This document shows positions 14,784-23,579 of a DNA stretch of 64,000 nt, piece by piece. Source of the DNA: Skermania sp. ID1734 (GTDB taxonomy: Bacteria; Actinomycetota; Actinomycetes; Mycobacteriales; Mycobacteriaceae); the NCBI RefSeq assembly GCF_007489285.1, contig NZ_VLIY01000001.1, forward strand, positions 186,001 through 250,000. Reading direction: 5' to 3'. The notes under the pieces were generated by a model. That model saw nothing but the letters and a program-made list of their open reading frames with translations. It did not search any database and was not told where the DNA came from. The position numbers were made by a program, and so were the translations under genes. Every line of letters starts with the position of its first letter. The first letter of the stretch is position 1.

Positions 14784-15881
14784 TTACTTCTTGCCACCTG
14801 AGGGTATTCCGGTACGGAACTCGACCACATCGCCATCGGCCATGACGTAGTCCTTGCCCTCCATCCGAACCTTGCCCGCCGCCTTGGCTGCGGCCATCGA
14901 TCCCGCGGCGACCAGGTCGTCGAAGGACACGACCTCCGCTTTGATGAACCCGCGCTCGAAGTCGGTATGGATAACACCGGCAGCCTTCGGGGCGGTGTCG
15001 CCCTGATGGATCGTCCACGCGCGGGACTCCTTGGGCCCCGCGGTCAGATACGTCTGCAGGCCCAGGGTGTGGAAGCCGGCACGGGCCAGCGCGTGCAGTC
15101 CGGGCTCGAGTTGGCCGATCGACTCGAGCAATTCAGCGGCCGATTCATCGTCGAGTTCGAGTAACTCGGACTCGACCTTGGCGTCGAGAAACACCGCGTC
15201 GGCGGGCGCCACAGCGGCTCGCAGTTCGGCGATGCGCTGTTCATCGGTCAGCACCGACTCGTCGGCGTTGAACACGTACAGGAAGGGCTTGGTGGTCAGC
15301 AACGACAGTTCGCGGAGTAAAGCAGCGTCGAGGTCACCGCGTGCCGAGTACAGCGTCTTACCTGCGTCGAGTACCGCTTGCGCGGCCTGCGCAGCATCGA
15401 GGAACGGCTTGCGGTCCTTCTTGACCTTGGCCTCCTTTTCGAGGCGTGGGATCGCCTTTTCCAGCGTTTGCAGGTCGGCGATGATCAGTTCGGTCTCGAT
15501 CACCTCGATGTCAGCCGCTGGATCGACCCGGCCATCGACATGGACGACATCGTCGTCGGCGAACACCCGCACGACCTGGCAAATCGCATCGGCCTCCCGA
15601 ATGTTGGCGAGAAACTTGTTGCCGAGTCCGGCACCCTCGGACGCACCCTTGACGATCCCGGCGATGTCGACGAACGACACAGTCGCGGGCACGATCCGCT
15701 CGGAGGAAAAGATCTCGGCCAGTTTGTTCAGGCGCGGGTCCGGCAGCGGGACCACTCCCACATTGGGCTCGATCGTGGCGAACGGGTAGTTCGCGGCCAG
15801 CACGTCATTTCGTGTCAGCGCATTGAAAAGTGTGGATTTTCCGACGTTCGGCAGGCCGACGATCCCGAGAGTAAGGCTCAC
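14784..15881 (-). CDS. ychF: Ribosome-associated ATPase/GTPase YchF with element-supplied C-terminus
   Basis: The 365-residue Obg-family protein has the P-loop GLPNVGKST at the N-terminus, the DIAGIVKGASEGAGLGNKFL switch region, the NADES base-recognition motif, a central coiled coil and a C-terminal TGS domain. Members prefer ATP and act in stress and translation control. Up to VVEF the TGS end is normal. The last residues RTGIPSGGKK differ from the family ending (RFNV). They are encoded by the element, whose right core lies at 14815-14822. Rejoining the displaced end at 8274 would give a 361-residue protein. It reads divergently from the methyltransferase gene, 44 bp away. Confidence 0.97.
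   Translation of the reverse strand: MSLTLGIVGLPNVGKSTLFNALTRNDVLAANYPFATIEPNVGVVPLPDPRLNKLAEIFSSERIVPATVSFVDIAGIVKGASEGAGLGNKFLANIREADAICQVVRVFADDDVVHVDGRVDPAADIEVIETELIIADLQTLEKAIPRLEKEAKVKKDRKPFLDAAQAAQAVLDAGKTLYSARGDLDAALLRELSLLTTKPFLYVFNADESVLTDEQRIAELRAAVAPADAVFLDAKVESELLELDDESAAELLESIGQLEPGLHALARAGFHTLGLQTYLTAGPKESRAWTIHQGDTAPKAAGVIHTDFERGFIKAEVVSFDDLVAAGSMAAAKAAGKVRMEGKDYVMADGDVVEFRTGIPSGGKK
14815..14822. other. Right attachment-site core, inside ychF
   Basis: Second copy of CGGAACTC. Bases above 14822 are native ychF; bases below are element DNA that carries the substitute ychF tail and stop (14784). The element length from core to core is 6522 bp. It lies in the same codon phase as the left copy. 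Confidence 0.82.
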
Positions 15882-15925
15882 GGTGTTCGGATTCTACGTG
15901 CGTCAGGGCCCCGCCGTGGACGACG

Positions 15926-16705
15926 ATGTCAGTTGTGGCCGATTGGGACGGTGCCAGCTACGGCGACATCAGCGACCTGCAACGGGCAATGGCGGCCGAG
16001 TCGCTGGAGTCGGTCGACCTGCGCGGCGACGAACGGGTGCTCGACATTGGTTGCGGCGACGGCTTCGTCACCCGCCGCATCGCCGACCGGCTGCCGCGCG
16101 GTTCGGTAATCGGCGTCGATCCCTCGCCGCGGATGGTTGATGCGGCACTCGGACGGGCGACGCAGAATCTGAGCTTCGAACTCGGCGACGTGACGACACT
16201 GCGGTTCCTCGACGAATTCGACCTCGTGGTCTCGTTCAATGCGCTGCACTGGGTTCACGACCAGGCCGCCGCGTATCGACGTATTGCCGCCGCGCTGCGT
16301 CCAACCGGACGCGCCATCGTCCGATTCGTTTGCGGCGGACCGCGACGCAGCATCGAACAGGTCTCGATGGCCGTCACCCAGGATCCGCGCTGGGCTGCGG
16401 CGTTCGACGGGTTCGAGGCGCCGTTTGTGCACGTGATGCCCGACGAGTTCGAAAAGATCGTGACGGGTGCCGGTTTGATCGTTGCCAGCAAGTCGGTAAC
16501 CGATATCCATTGGGACTTCGGCTCTCGCAAGGCCTTTCAGTATTGGTGCACGGTTGGTTCCTCGGACTGGACCGCGCGACTGCCCGCCGCAGATGTCGAT
16601 GCTTTCGCGGCCGCGGTCCTGGATCAGTATTCAGAAATCACCGGATCGGAAACCGAGTTCCGGTTCCTGCAGTTGCGTGCGGAGCTGCGACCGGCACCCC
16701 GGTAA
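15926..16705 (+). CDS. Class I SAM-dependent methyltransferase
   Basis: In this 259-residue soluble enzyme, motif I VLDIGCGDGFVTRRIADRL (residues ~38-56) and the following acidic strand VIGVDPSPRM bind S-adenosylmethionine. FELGDVTTLRF and DLVVSFNALHWVHD continue the fold. The C-terminal half resembles trans-aconitate 2-methyltransferase-like proteins. The ribosome-binding site before ATG 15926 is weak, and the short divergent gap to ychF (44 bp) suggests overlapping promoters. The substrate cannot be named. Confidence 0.88.
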   Translation: MSVVADWDGASYGDISDLQRAMAAESLESVDLRGDERVLDIGCGDGFVTRRIADRLPRGSVIGVDPSPRMVDAALGRATQNLSFELGDVTTLRFLDEFDLVVSFNALHWVHDQAAAYRRIAAALRPTGRAIVRFVCGGPRRSIEQVSMAVTQDPRWAAAFDGFEAPFVHVMPDEFEKIVTGAGLIVASKSVTDIHWDFGSRKAFQYWCTVGSSDWTARLPAADVDAFAAAVLDQYSEITGSETEFRFLQLRAELRPAPR

Positions 16706-16722
16706 TGCAAGTCCGGCAATTA

Positions 16723-16740
16723 ACATGCACAATTGCATGT
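16723..16740. promoter_or_regulatory. Palindromic operator candidate upstream of the thiolase gene
   Basis: ACATGCA at 16723-16729 and its complement TGCATGT at 16734-16740 are separated by 4 bases, and the outer bases add partial symmetry. It is 39 bp upstream of the thiolase start and 17 bp after the methyltransferase stop. The size suits a TetR/FadR-type regulator of fatty-acid genes. The cognate regulator is unknown. Confidence 0.45.
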
Positions 16741-16778
16741 AACCGAGCGTCACTCCTACAACCGCTGAGGAATCGTCG

Positions 16779-18068
16779 ATGAGTACGACCCGCCGCGCCG
16801 TCATCGTTTCCGGCGCCCGCACCCCGTTCGTCCGCGCCTTCACCGACTACACTCGGATGGACTCGATCGCGCTCGCCGACGCCGCGGTACAGGGCCTGCT
16901 CGATCGCACCGACCTTCCCAAGAATGAGGTCCAGGCCATCGTGTGGGGTGGCGTGGTGCTGCCGAGCGCAGCGCCGAACATCGCCCGTGAAGTCGCACTC
17001 GATCTCGGCCTCGACTATGGCTGCGAGGGCTACACAGTCACTCGTGCGTGCGCGTCCGGACTGCAGGCCGTCACCGCTGCTGCGGCCGCGATCGAGCGTG
17101 GCGAGTACGACGTCATGATCGCCGGTGGCAGCGACTCGACGAGCAATGCCGAGATCAAGCTGCCGCAGAAGGTGGTGCACTCCATGGCACCAATCGCGCT
17201 GGGTAAGCCGAAAATCAAGGATTACCTGACCGCCGCCCGGCAACTTGCACCGTTCACCGACATCATTCCCACGCGCCCGCGCATCGCCGAGCGGACGACC
17301 GGCGAAGTGATGGGCGAATCGGCCGAAAAGATGGCCCGCATCAACGGGATCAGCCGAGCCGACCAGGACGAGTTCGCCGCCCGTTCACATCACCGCGCGG
17401 CCGCGGCAATCGCTTGCGGACGCTTCGACCGGGAGGTGCTATCGGTGCTGACCCCGAGCGGCAAGCGTGTCGAGCGAGACGGCCTGGTCCGACCGGACAC
17501 CAGCGTCGAAAAGTTGGCGCGACTCGCACCCGTCTTCGCCGAGGACGGGACGGTCACCGCTGGCAACTCCAGCCCGCTGACCGACGGCGCCTCCGCGGTG
17601 CTGCTGATGAGCGAAGACAAGGCCCGCGCGCTCGGCTACCAGCCACTGGCTGCCTTCCGGTCGTGGAGCTACGTCAGCGTCGACCCCAAGGACCAGGTGT
17701 TGATCGGCCCGGCAATTTCGATGCCGCGGGCGATGGACAAGGCGGGCCTGAGCTTGGCCGACATCGACCTGGTCGACATCCACGAGGCCTTCGCCGCGCA
17801 GACGCTGTCCGTGGTTTCGGCGCTCGCCAGCCACGAGTGGGCGAAGAACCGGCTCGATCGCGATGAGGCCGTTGGTCAGATCGATGTGGACAAGCTCAAC
17901 GTGCACGGCGGTTCGGTCTCGATCGGCCATCCGTTCGGCGCCACGGGCGCGCGAATGGTCACCACCATGGCCAACGAACTGGCGCTGACCGGCAAGGAGA
18001 CGGCGTTGCTGGGCATCTGTGCCGCGGGCGGCATCGGTGCGTCAGCAGTGCTCGAGCGAATCGGGTAA
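16779..18068 (+). CDS. Acetyl-CoA acyltransferase (thiolase), FadI-like
   Basis: This 429-residue thiolase has the nucleophile Cys91 in VTRACASGLQ. The DIHEAFAAQT segment and the GGSVSIGHPFGATGAR histidine motif follow. The C-terminal catalytic Cys lies in LGICAAGGIGASAVLER. Length and the inserted segment after residue 140 resemble the FadI/FadA2 type, which cleaves 3-ketoacyl-CoA in beta-oxidation. No hydratase/dehydrogenase partner gene is adjacent. A palindrome upstream suggests regulated expression. Confidence 0.92.
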   Translation: MSTTRRAVIVSGARTPFVRAFTDYTRMDSIALADAAVQGLLDRTDLPKNEVQAIVWGGVVLPSAAPNIAREVALDLGLDYGCEGYTVTRACASGLQAVTAAAAAIERGEYDVMIAGGSDSTSNAEIKLPQKVVHSMAPIALGKPKIKDYLTAARQLAPFTDIIPTRPRIAERTTGEVMGESAEKMARINGISRADQDEFAARSHHRAAAAIACGRFDREVLSVLTPSGKRVERDGLVRPDTSVEKLARLAPVFAEDGTVTAGNSSPLTDGASAVLLMSEDKARALGYQPLAAFRSWSYVSVDPKDQVLIGPAISMPRAMDKAGLSLADIDLVDIHEAFAAQTLSVVSALASHEWAKNRLDRDEAVGQIDVDKLNVHGGSVSIGHPFGATGARMVTTMANELALTGKETALLGICAAGGIGASAVLERIG

Positions 18069-18081
18069 ACGCAGGGCGGTC

Positions 18082-21075
18082 TTATCCGGCTAGCACGCCG
18101 ACATCGGCGTGCAGCCGCGATCCAGCGCGATCCCGGATCACATGCAGGCGACTGGGTATCCGTTGGCGCAGTTCATCGACGTGGCTGACGATTCCGACCA
18201 CGCGCCCCCCAGCGCGAAGCTCATCGAGCACTCCCATCACCGCATCGAGGGTGTCGCTGTCGAGACTGCCGAAGCCTTCATCGATGAACATGGTGTCGAG
18301 CACCAGTCCCCCGGACTCCGCCGACACGACGTCCGCGAGACCGAGCGCCAACGCCAACGACGCGAGAAAGGTCTCCCCTCCCGAAAGCGTCTTCGCCGGT
18401 CGCACCGCCCCGGTGTAGTCGTCGCGAATATCCAGCCCTAGTCCGCCACGTTTGCCGCGCGGTCCCGCCGCATCCGAGTGCACGAACTCGTATCGTCCGG
18501 CCGACATCCGTTCCAACCGTGCCGAGGCGGCTATCGCGACCTCCTCCAGCCGTGCTGCCAACACATAGGAGCGCAACGACATTCGGCGTGAGTTCTGACC
18601 GCGGCCGGCGACAGTGTCCGCCAGATCCGCCAGCTCTTCGTGGCGTTTCTGTTGCGGCAGTAGCCGATCCACCGCCGCCCACAATTGCGTCACGATGTCG
18701 TCGGTTTCGCGCAGCCGCCGCGCTGCTTCGGCGCGAGTTGCGATGGCCGACCTGAGCCGTTCGGCAGCCTCCGCATGAACGCGCTCGAGTCCGTCGACGT
18801 TCGGCTCAGGAACGGTAAGTGCCTCAATGATGTCTGGCTCGGCGAGGGTGGCCGCTGCCCGTATTCGTTGCTCTTCGGCGATCTGTAGCCGAGACCGACC
18901 ATTCTTGGTGAATTCCGCCGAACGAATCGCGGCACGGGCCGTGTCAGCGTCTGTGAATCCCTGCTCGGCGAGAGCGGCCATCAATTTCGCCTCGATCGAG
19001 TTCGCGGCCGCCTCCGCGGCCCGTGCCTCGGCGAGCGCGTCCCGCCATTGTGCCGCGCAGCGGGCCAACCGACGCAATCGCTCTCGGCGCTGCGATGCCG
19101 ATCCGTCCGCGCCCCGAGCCTGCGCCAGTTGGGCTTGCGCATCCGCTAGTCGAGCCTGGGTGAGCTGGATTTTTTCGCTGACAGCCGAGCGGCGCGCTTC
19201 GCTGTCGAGCAACGACGCGGCGAGCGCGGCGTCCTCGGCGTCGAGTTCGCTGATCCGCGCCTCGAGGTCCGTCATTCGTGCGGCGGCGCCCTCGGTAACG
19301 GAGAGTTCCGCGGCAACGTTGGCGAGTCGCGCCGCTGCAGGTACCGGATCCATTCCACCGCAACGGTTCTCGAGAACGTCAACCTGCCGCTGGAGTTCGG
19401 TCACCTGGCCAACCGCCACATCGACGGCGGCCGCTGCGCGCTGCTCGGCTGATGCGGCCAGTTCCTCCGCTTCCGCAGAAACGACAGTCTCGCGCTGCTC
19501 GGCGGGTGCCGGATGTGAGACAGACCCGCACACTCGGCATGGCTCACCGTCGTTGAGTTCACCGGCGAGTTCCGCGGCCATCCCGGCGAGTCGTCGGGCC
19601 CGCAGCTCCAGCACCAGTTCCCGTGCGTCGAGGTGTGCAGCACGGCGCTCGGCAAGCTCGTCGAGAGCCCGCGCTAACGCGGGCCGCACGGCGGCGTGCT
19701 CGTCGGCGGCGGTCAGGATGTCTGCGGCACGATCCCTCTCCATGCGCAGGGCCGCAACGCGCGCGGCGGCCTGCACCGCCGACTGCAGTTCGTCGGTCAC
19801 CGCACGCCGATCGGCCGGCAGTTGGGCGCGCCGGATCCGTGCCGTGCCGACTTGGGTGTCGAGCTGCGCCAGTTGTGCACTCAGGGAGTCGAGGTCACCG
19901 CCGAGTTGCTGCGCTCGCGCGGCTGCCGCGATGAGCTCGTCGAGCCGGCCCGCCTCATTGATCCACCGCTCGATGGCGGCATCGATGCGTCGGCCGAGTT
20001 CGTCGGCCGACCCGCAGCTGAGCACATCTGGTTCGGCACCGAGTTGTGTCAGCTCTGCGGCGTATCGCTGTGCGGCGGCGCGCAACTCGCCGGTGCGAGC
20101 CAGAACATCGTCGCGTTCCGCAAGGATCGCGACGATGGGCGCGGCCCGTTGCGCGGTGTCGAGTTCATCGGCGAGCCGCTGCCTTTCGGCCGATGTTGCG
20201 CGGTACTCGGCGAGCTCTGCCCGTGCGTGTGCCGCTCGACGGTGCAGGTCAGCAATCCGCCTGCCCTCCGACAACGCCTCGCTCGCCGTCGCGGCACGGC
20301 TCGTCGCCTCATCGAGCCCGGTCTCGGCGGTGGCGTAAGCCGACCGACTGCCGGCTAGCACGTCTTGCGCCCACACCAGGACCTGATCGGCCGAATCCTC
20401 CGGGGGATGCTCCACGCCTGCTGCCGTACTCGCTTGTGCCGCAAGGCGTTGCACGGCCTGCCGCGATCCTTCCAGCTGCGCCGCGCTTTCTCGGCGGCGC
20501 TGGGCGAGCCACTGCTCGGCTGAGCCGAATCGTTCGGTGTCGAAGAGCCGCTCGAGCAACCGCTCACGATCGTCGTTATCGGATCGCAGAAAGCGGGCGA
20601 ACTCGCCTTGGGGCAGGAGCACCACCTGGAAGAACTGATCGGCGCTCATGCCGAGCAGGCGATTGACCTCGTCACCGATCTCGTTGAGCCGGGTCAAGTT
20701 CTGGCCACGACCGTCCAACCAGGTCAACGTCGCCTTGGCGTTCTCGGTTCGCATCCCGGTGCCGCGACGCTTCGGCCGCTGAAATTCTGGATGTCGCGAG
20801 ATACGCAATCGTCGTCCGGCAATTGTCGCTTCGAGGACCACGTGCGGCACCGCGTCGGCGGCGGCCAAGTCCGAATGCAGACGTTTGCATTCCCGCCGCG
20901 ACCCCGGCACCGTTCCGTAGAGGGCGAAAGCGATTGCGTCGAGGACCGTCGTCTTTCCCGCACCGGTATCTCCGTGCAGCAGGAACAGGCCGTCGGCGCC
21001 GAGCGCATCGAAGTCCACCTCGACGTTGCCAGCAAAAGGACCGAAAGCATGAACCTCGAGGCGGTGCAGCCTCAT
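18082..21075 (-). CDS. sbcC: Exonuclease subunit SbcC (Rad50-like ATPase)
   Basis: The 997-residue SMC-like protein has Walker A HGDTGAGKTTVLDAI near residue 35, long coiled-coil arms with a zinc hook CRVC in the middle (GEPCRVCGSVSHPAP), the signature TLSGGETFLASLALALGLAD, and Walker B DTMFIDEGFGSLD at the C-terminus. With SbcD it forms a nuclease that opens DNA hairpins and processes double-strand ends. Its start overlaps the sbcD stop by 4 bases (ATGA). Confidence 0.96.
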   Translation of the reverse strand: MRLHRLEVHAFGPFAGNVEVDFDALGADGLFLLHGDTGAGKTTVLDAIAFALYGTVPGSRRECKRLHSDLAAADAVPHVVLEATIAGRRLRISRHPEFQRPKRRGTGMRTENAKATLTWLDGRGQNLTRLNEIGDEVNRLLGMSADQFFQVVLLPQGEFARFLRSDNDDRERLLERLFDTERFGSAEQWLAQRRRESAAQLEGSRQAVQRLAAQASTAAGVEHPPEDSADQVLVWAQDVLAGSRSAYATAETGLDEATSRAATASEALSEGRRIADLHRRAAHARAELAEYRATSAERQRLADELDTAQRAAPIVAILAERDDVLARTGELRAAAQRYAAELTQLGAEPDVLSCGSADELGRRIDAAIERWINEAGRLDELIAAAARAQQLGGDLDSLSAQLAQLDTQVGTARIRRAQLPADRRAVTDELQSAVQAAARVAALRMERDRAADILTAADEHAAVRPALARALDELAERRAAHLDARELVLELRARRLAGMAAELAGELNDGEPCRVCGSVSHPAPAEQRETVVSAEAEELAASAEQRAAAAVDVAVGQVTELQRQVDVLENRCGGMDPVPAAARLANVAAELSVTEGAAARMTDLEARISELDAEDAALAASLLDSEARRSAVSEKIQLTQARLADAQAQLAQARGADGSASQRRERLRRLARCAAQWRDALAEARAAEAAANSIEAKLMAALAEQGFTDADTARAAIRSAEFTKNGRSRLQIAEEQRIRAAATLAEPDIIEALTVPEPNVDGLERVHAEAAERLRSAIATRAEAARRLRETDDIVTQLWAAVDRLLPQQKRHEELADLADTVAGRGQNSRRMSLRSYVLAARLEEVAIAASARLERMSAGRYEFVHSDAAGPRGKRGGLGLDIRDDYTGAVRPAKTLSGGETFLASLALALGLADVVSAESGGLVLDTMFIDEGFGSLDSDTLDAVMGVLDELRAGGRVVGIVSHVDELRQRIPSRLHVIRDRAGSRLHADVGVLAG

Positions 21076-22238
21076 GCCGATTCCGCCCAGCGCGCGTCAA
21101 GAGGCTCCGCGTCATTAGTCGCCGCCGCCAAGGCGGCCTGCAGCCAATGGGTTTCGACCTCAGTCGGTGCGCTGCGGACATCGGCGAGGAAACTGCGCGC
21201 GATATCGACGTCAGCCCGGCCGCGGACTCTCGACGCGTAGCTGGTCACTTCCGCGCACTGCGGACGCTTCCATTCCACGTGCACGGTGTGCGGGAAACGT
21301 TCCTGCAGCAGTCGCAGCGCGTCCTTGGGACGGACGGGGTCGGTGAGCACCGCGGAGACGTAATGATCGCTGGCCGTGTCAAATTCTGCGTGCGTACGCA
21401 ACTCCTCCAACGTCCCGGTCAACTGACTGAGCCCCCGAATAGTCGGCAGGTCGCACCGCCGCACCGAACCGAGTCCCGCAGCGTCGAGCTCGATGATCCA
21501 CACGGCCTTTCGATGTGAGCGCTCTGCAAAGGAATACGGCAGCAGCGATCCGCTGTAGCGCAATTCATCCGAAAGCACCTGCGGCGAATGCAAATGACCA
21601 AGGGCTACGTAGTCGACGCCGTGAAACGCTGCGCCGCCAACCGTTTCGACACCGCCCACCGCGATCGACCGTTCGGAGCCGCTGGCGTCCCCGCCGACAA
21701 CAAACGCGTGCGCGAGCACCACCGACCGGTGCCCGTCGCGGCGGGCCAGATCCATCCGTATTCGATCCATCGCGGCGTCGAGCACCTCGGCATGCGAACG
21801 CGCCTGCGGCACATCCAGTTCTACTCGGGTGGTCTCCGGTTCCAGATAGGGAATGCCGTAGAACGCCACCGGACCGTGCTCGTCATCGAGCACAACCGGC
21901 GCGTCGACCTGGCCGATCCGGGTGATCAGGTGCAGCCCGCCTGCCGCCGCAAACGCAGAGGCAGCGCCGAGGCGCGCGGGTGAGTCGTGGTTTCCAGAGG
22001 TGGCCACGATCGTGGCCCCGGCCTGCCGGATGGCCTCGAATCCCTTGTTGCACACCACGATCGCATCCGCGCTGGGAATGGCGCGGTCGTAGATGTCTCC
22101 AGCAACGAGGACTACGTCAATCGCGCGCTCGGCAACGACATCCGCAATGGACTGCAGTGCGGCGGCTTGGTCAGCCAACAGGTCGACGCCGTGAAACGTC
22201 CGGCCGATGTGCCAGTCGGAGGTGTGCAAGATCCTCAT
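21072..22238 (-). CDS. sbcD: Exonuclease subunit SbcD (Mre11-like)
   Basis: The start at 22238 gives the family-standard opening MRILHTSDWHIGRTFHG; a longer frame to 22286 is open but unlike relatives. The 388-residue calcineurin-like nuclease shows metal motifs DWHIG, VLVAGDIYD, ATSGNHDSPARLG and, later, YVALGHLHSPQ. It is the catalytic partner of SbcC. It reads divergently from rmuC, 93 bp away. Confidence 0.95.
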   Translation of the reverse strand: MRILHTSDWHIGRTFHGVDLLADQAAALQSIADVVAERAIDVVLVAGDIYDRAIPSADAIVVCNKGFEAIRQAGATIVATSGNHDSPARLGAASAFAAAGGLHLITRIGQVDAPVVLDDEHGPVAFYGIPYLEPETTRVELDVPQARSHAEVLDAAMDRIRMDLARRDGHRSVVLAHAFVVGGDASGSERSIAVGGVETVGGAAFHGVDYVALGHLHSPQVLSDELRYSGSLLPYSFAERSHRKAVWIIELDAAGLGSVRRCDLPTIRGLSQLTGTLEELRTHAEFDTASDHYVSAVLTDPVRPKDALRLLQERFPHTVHVEWKRPQCAEVTSYASRVRGRADVDIARSFLADVRSAPTEVETHWLQAALAAATNDAEPLDARWAESA

Positions 22239-22331
22239 GGCAAGCGACGCTAGGCGAGGCCACCGACAATTTCGCCGCAGCAGCAACGGCGTTTTGCGTC
22301 AAGCAGGCGCCGACCTGGGCAGAGGAGAAAC

Positions 22332-23504
22332 TTGTCGGTGCGCCAGGGCATCATCGCGGCCATGAACGCATTGACGGCCTTCGGGTTGCTCGGCGCGCTG
22401 CTGGTGGGTGGCTTGCTCGGGTGGCTGGTACGTGGCATTCGCGGCGGGGAGCGCCTGGCTCGCGCCGAGGCAGCGCTCGCGGCGCTGCAGGACAACGAAC
22501 GGCTGCTGCAGCGATCGCTCAGCATGGCGAACGAAGATTCCGCGCGCCGCCACTCCGGCGCGATCGGTTCCCAGGTGGCTGCGCTGGTTGATCCCCTGCG
22601 CGACGCCATCGGCGCGCTCGGCCAGCATGTGTCACAACTCGAAGCCAACCGGCTGCACGCGTACGCGGGACTGCGCGAGCAAGTGGCCGGGATGCAACGC
22701 ACCTCGCATCAACTGTCGACGCAGACGGCGCAACTCGTCTCCGCGCTGCGCGCCCCAGCCGTGCGCGGTCGATGGGGCGAGGTGCAGTTGGAGCGAGTCG
22801 TCGAACTCGCCGGCATGGCCAAGCACTGTGACTTCGCCACCCAGGTGACTCGTGGGAGTGTGCGCCCGGACCTGGTTGTGCACCTCGCCGGCGGGCGCCA
22901 CATCATCGTCGATGCGAAGGTGCCGTTGGAGGCATATCTAGACGCCACCGCGGAAGAGGATCGAGGCAGCCAGGACATGCTGCTCGCGCGGCACGCGCGC
23001 CAGCTACGCCACCATGTCGACCAGCTGGCCGCCAAGTCGTATTGGGAGTCGTTCGAGCAGAGCCCGGAGTTTGTCGTGCTCTTTCTGCCCGGTGACCCAT
23101 TCCTCGACGCCGCCCTCACAAGCGATGCCCATCTTCTCGAGTACGCGTTCGCCAAGAACGTGATCATGGCGACGCCGACCACCCTGGTCGCCTTGCTACG
23201 AACTGTCGCCTACTCCTGGCGGCAGGAATCGATCTCGCGCGACGTCGCGACGATCCAGCAACTCGGCCGTGAGCTCTACAACCGCCTCAACACCGCCGGT
23301 CAGCACCTCGACCGGCTCGGGTCGCAACTCGGCAAGGCGGTCGACTCGTTCAACATGACGGCATCGTCGATCGAGTCACGGGTCATGGTCACCGCGCGAA
23401 AGCTGGCCGAGCTGCAGGACCATGAGTCCGGCGTTTCCGACATTCGGCACGTCGATTCGTGGCCCCGCGGCGTGCGCTTGGCTCCAACGGCGGTCCAGGA
23501 GTGA
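22332..23504 (+). CDS. rmuC: DNA recombination protein RmuC
   Basis: One N-terminal membrane anchor (LTAFGLLGALLVGGLLGWLV) is followed by a coiled coil and the RmuC nuclease-like core: RGRWGEVQLERVVELAGM, IIVDAKVPLEAYLDA, VLFLPGDPFLDAAL, and MATPTTLVALLRTVAYSWRQ. RmuC limits recombination at inverted repeats. TTG 22332 is preceded by GAGGAGAAAC; GTG 22338 and ATG 22362 are alternatives. The placement beside sbcCD suggests a DNA-structure maintenance group. Confidence 0.92.
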   Translation: MSVRQGIIAAMNALTAFGLLGALLVGGLLGWLVRGIRGGERLARAEAALAALQDNERLLQRSLSMANEDSARRHSGAIGSQVAALVDPLRDAIGALGQHVSQLEANRLHAYAGLREQVAGMQRTSHQLSTQTAQLVSALRAPAVRGRWGEVQLERVVELAGMAKHCDFATQVTRGSVRPDLVVHLAGGRHIIVDAKVPLEAYLDATAEEDRGSQDMLLARHARQLRHHVDQLAAKSYWESFEQSPEFVVLFLPGDPFLDAALTSDAHLLEYAFAKNVIMATPTTLVALLRTVAYSWRQESISRDVATIQQLGRELYNRLNTAGQHLDRLGSQLGKAVDSFNMTASSIESRVMVTARKLAELQDHESGVSDIRHVDSWPRGVRLAPTAVQE

Positions 23505-23567
23505 GCGCCACCATAGTTAACAACGCGATATCGGTCATGCCAGCGAGGCTTTTTACGCTTTACAGGT

Positions 23568-23573
23568 TAATGT
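23568..23573 (+). promoter_or_regulatory. -10 element of leaderless promoter for the DUF6542 gene
   Basis: TAATGT ends 6 bases before GTG 23580, so transcription should start at the initiation codon. No Shine-Dalgarno sequence is seen. Confidence 0.45.
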
Positions 23574-23579
23574 CGTCGT

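Larger units (their letters stand above)
8293..14822. mobile_element. 6.5-kb integrative element with two serine recombinases, inserted in the 3' end of ychF
   Basis: The ends are set by an 8-bp repeated core and by the split ychF C-terminus. Content from left to right: large serine integrase (+); a leftward operon encoding a 129-aa protein, a coiled-coil protein, an endonuclease VII homologue, a 58-aa protein, a replication-initiator-like protein and three small proteins; a control region; then a 58-aa protein and a resolvase-type recombinase (+). The unit is circle-competent by design (integrase, att sites) and may replicate, but has no capsid, packaging, relaxase or secretion genes. It looks like an integrative plasmid or a phage satellite. 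Its class is an inference; its boundaries are read from sequence. Confidence 0.85.

Noticed and set aside
18827-20338. A 503-codon + strand frame inside sbcC
   Set aside because: Low-complexity Ser/Ala/Arg composition, no domain, and fully antisense to the well-supported sbcC frame.
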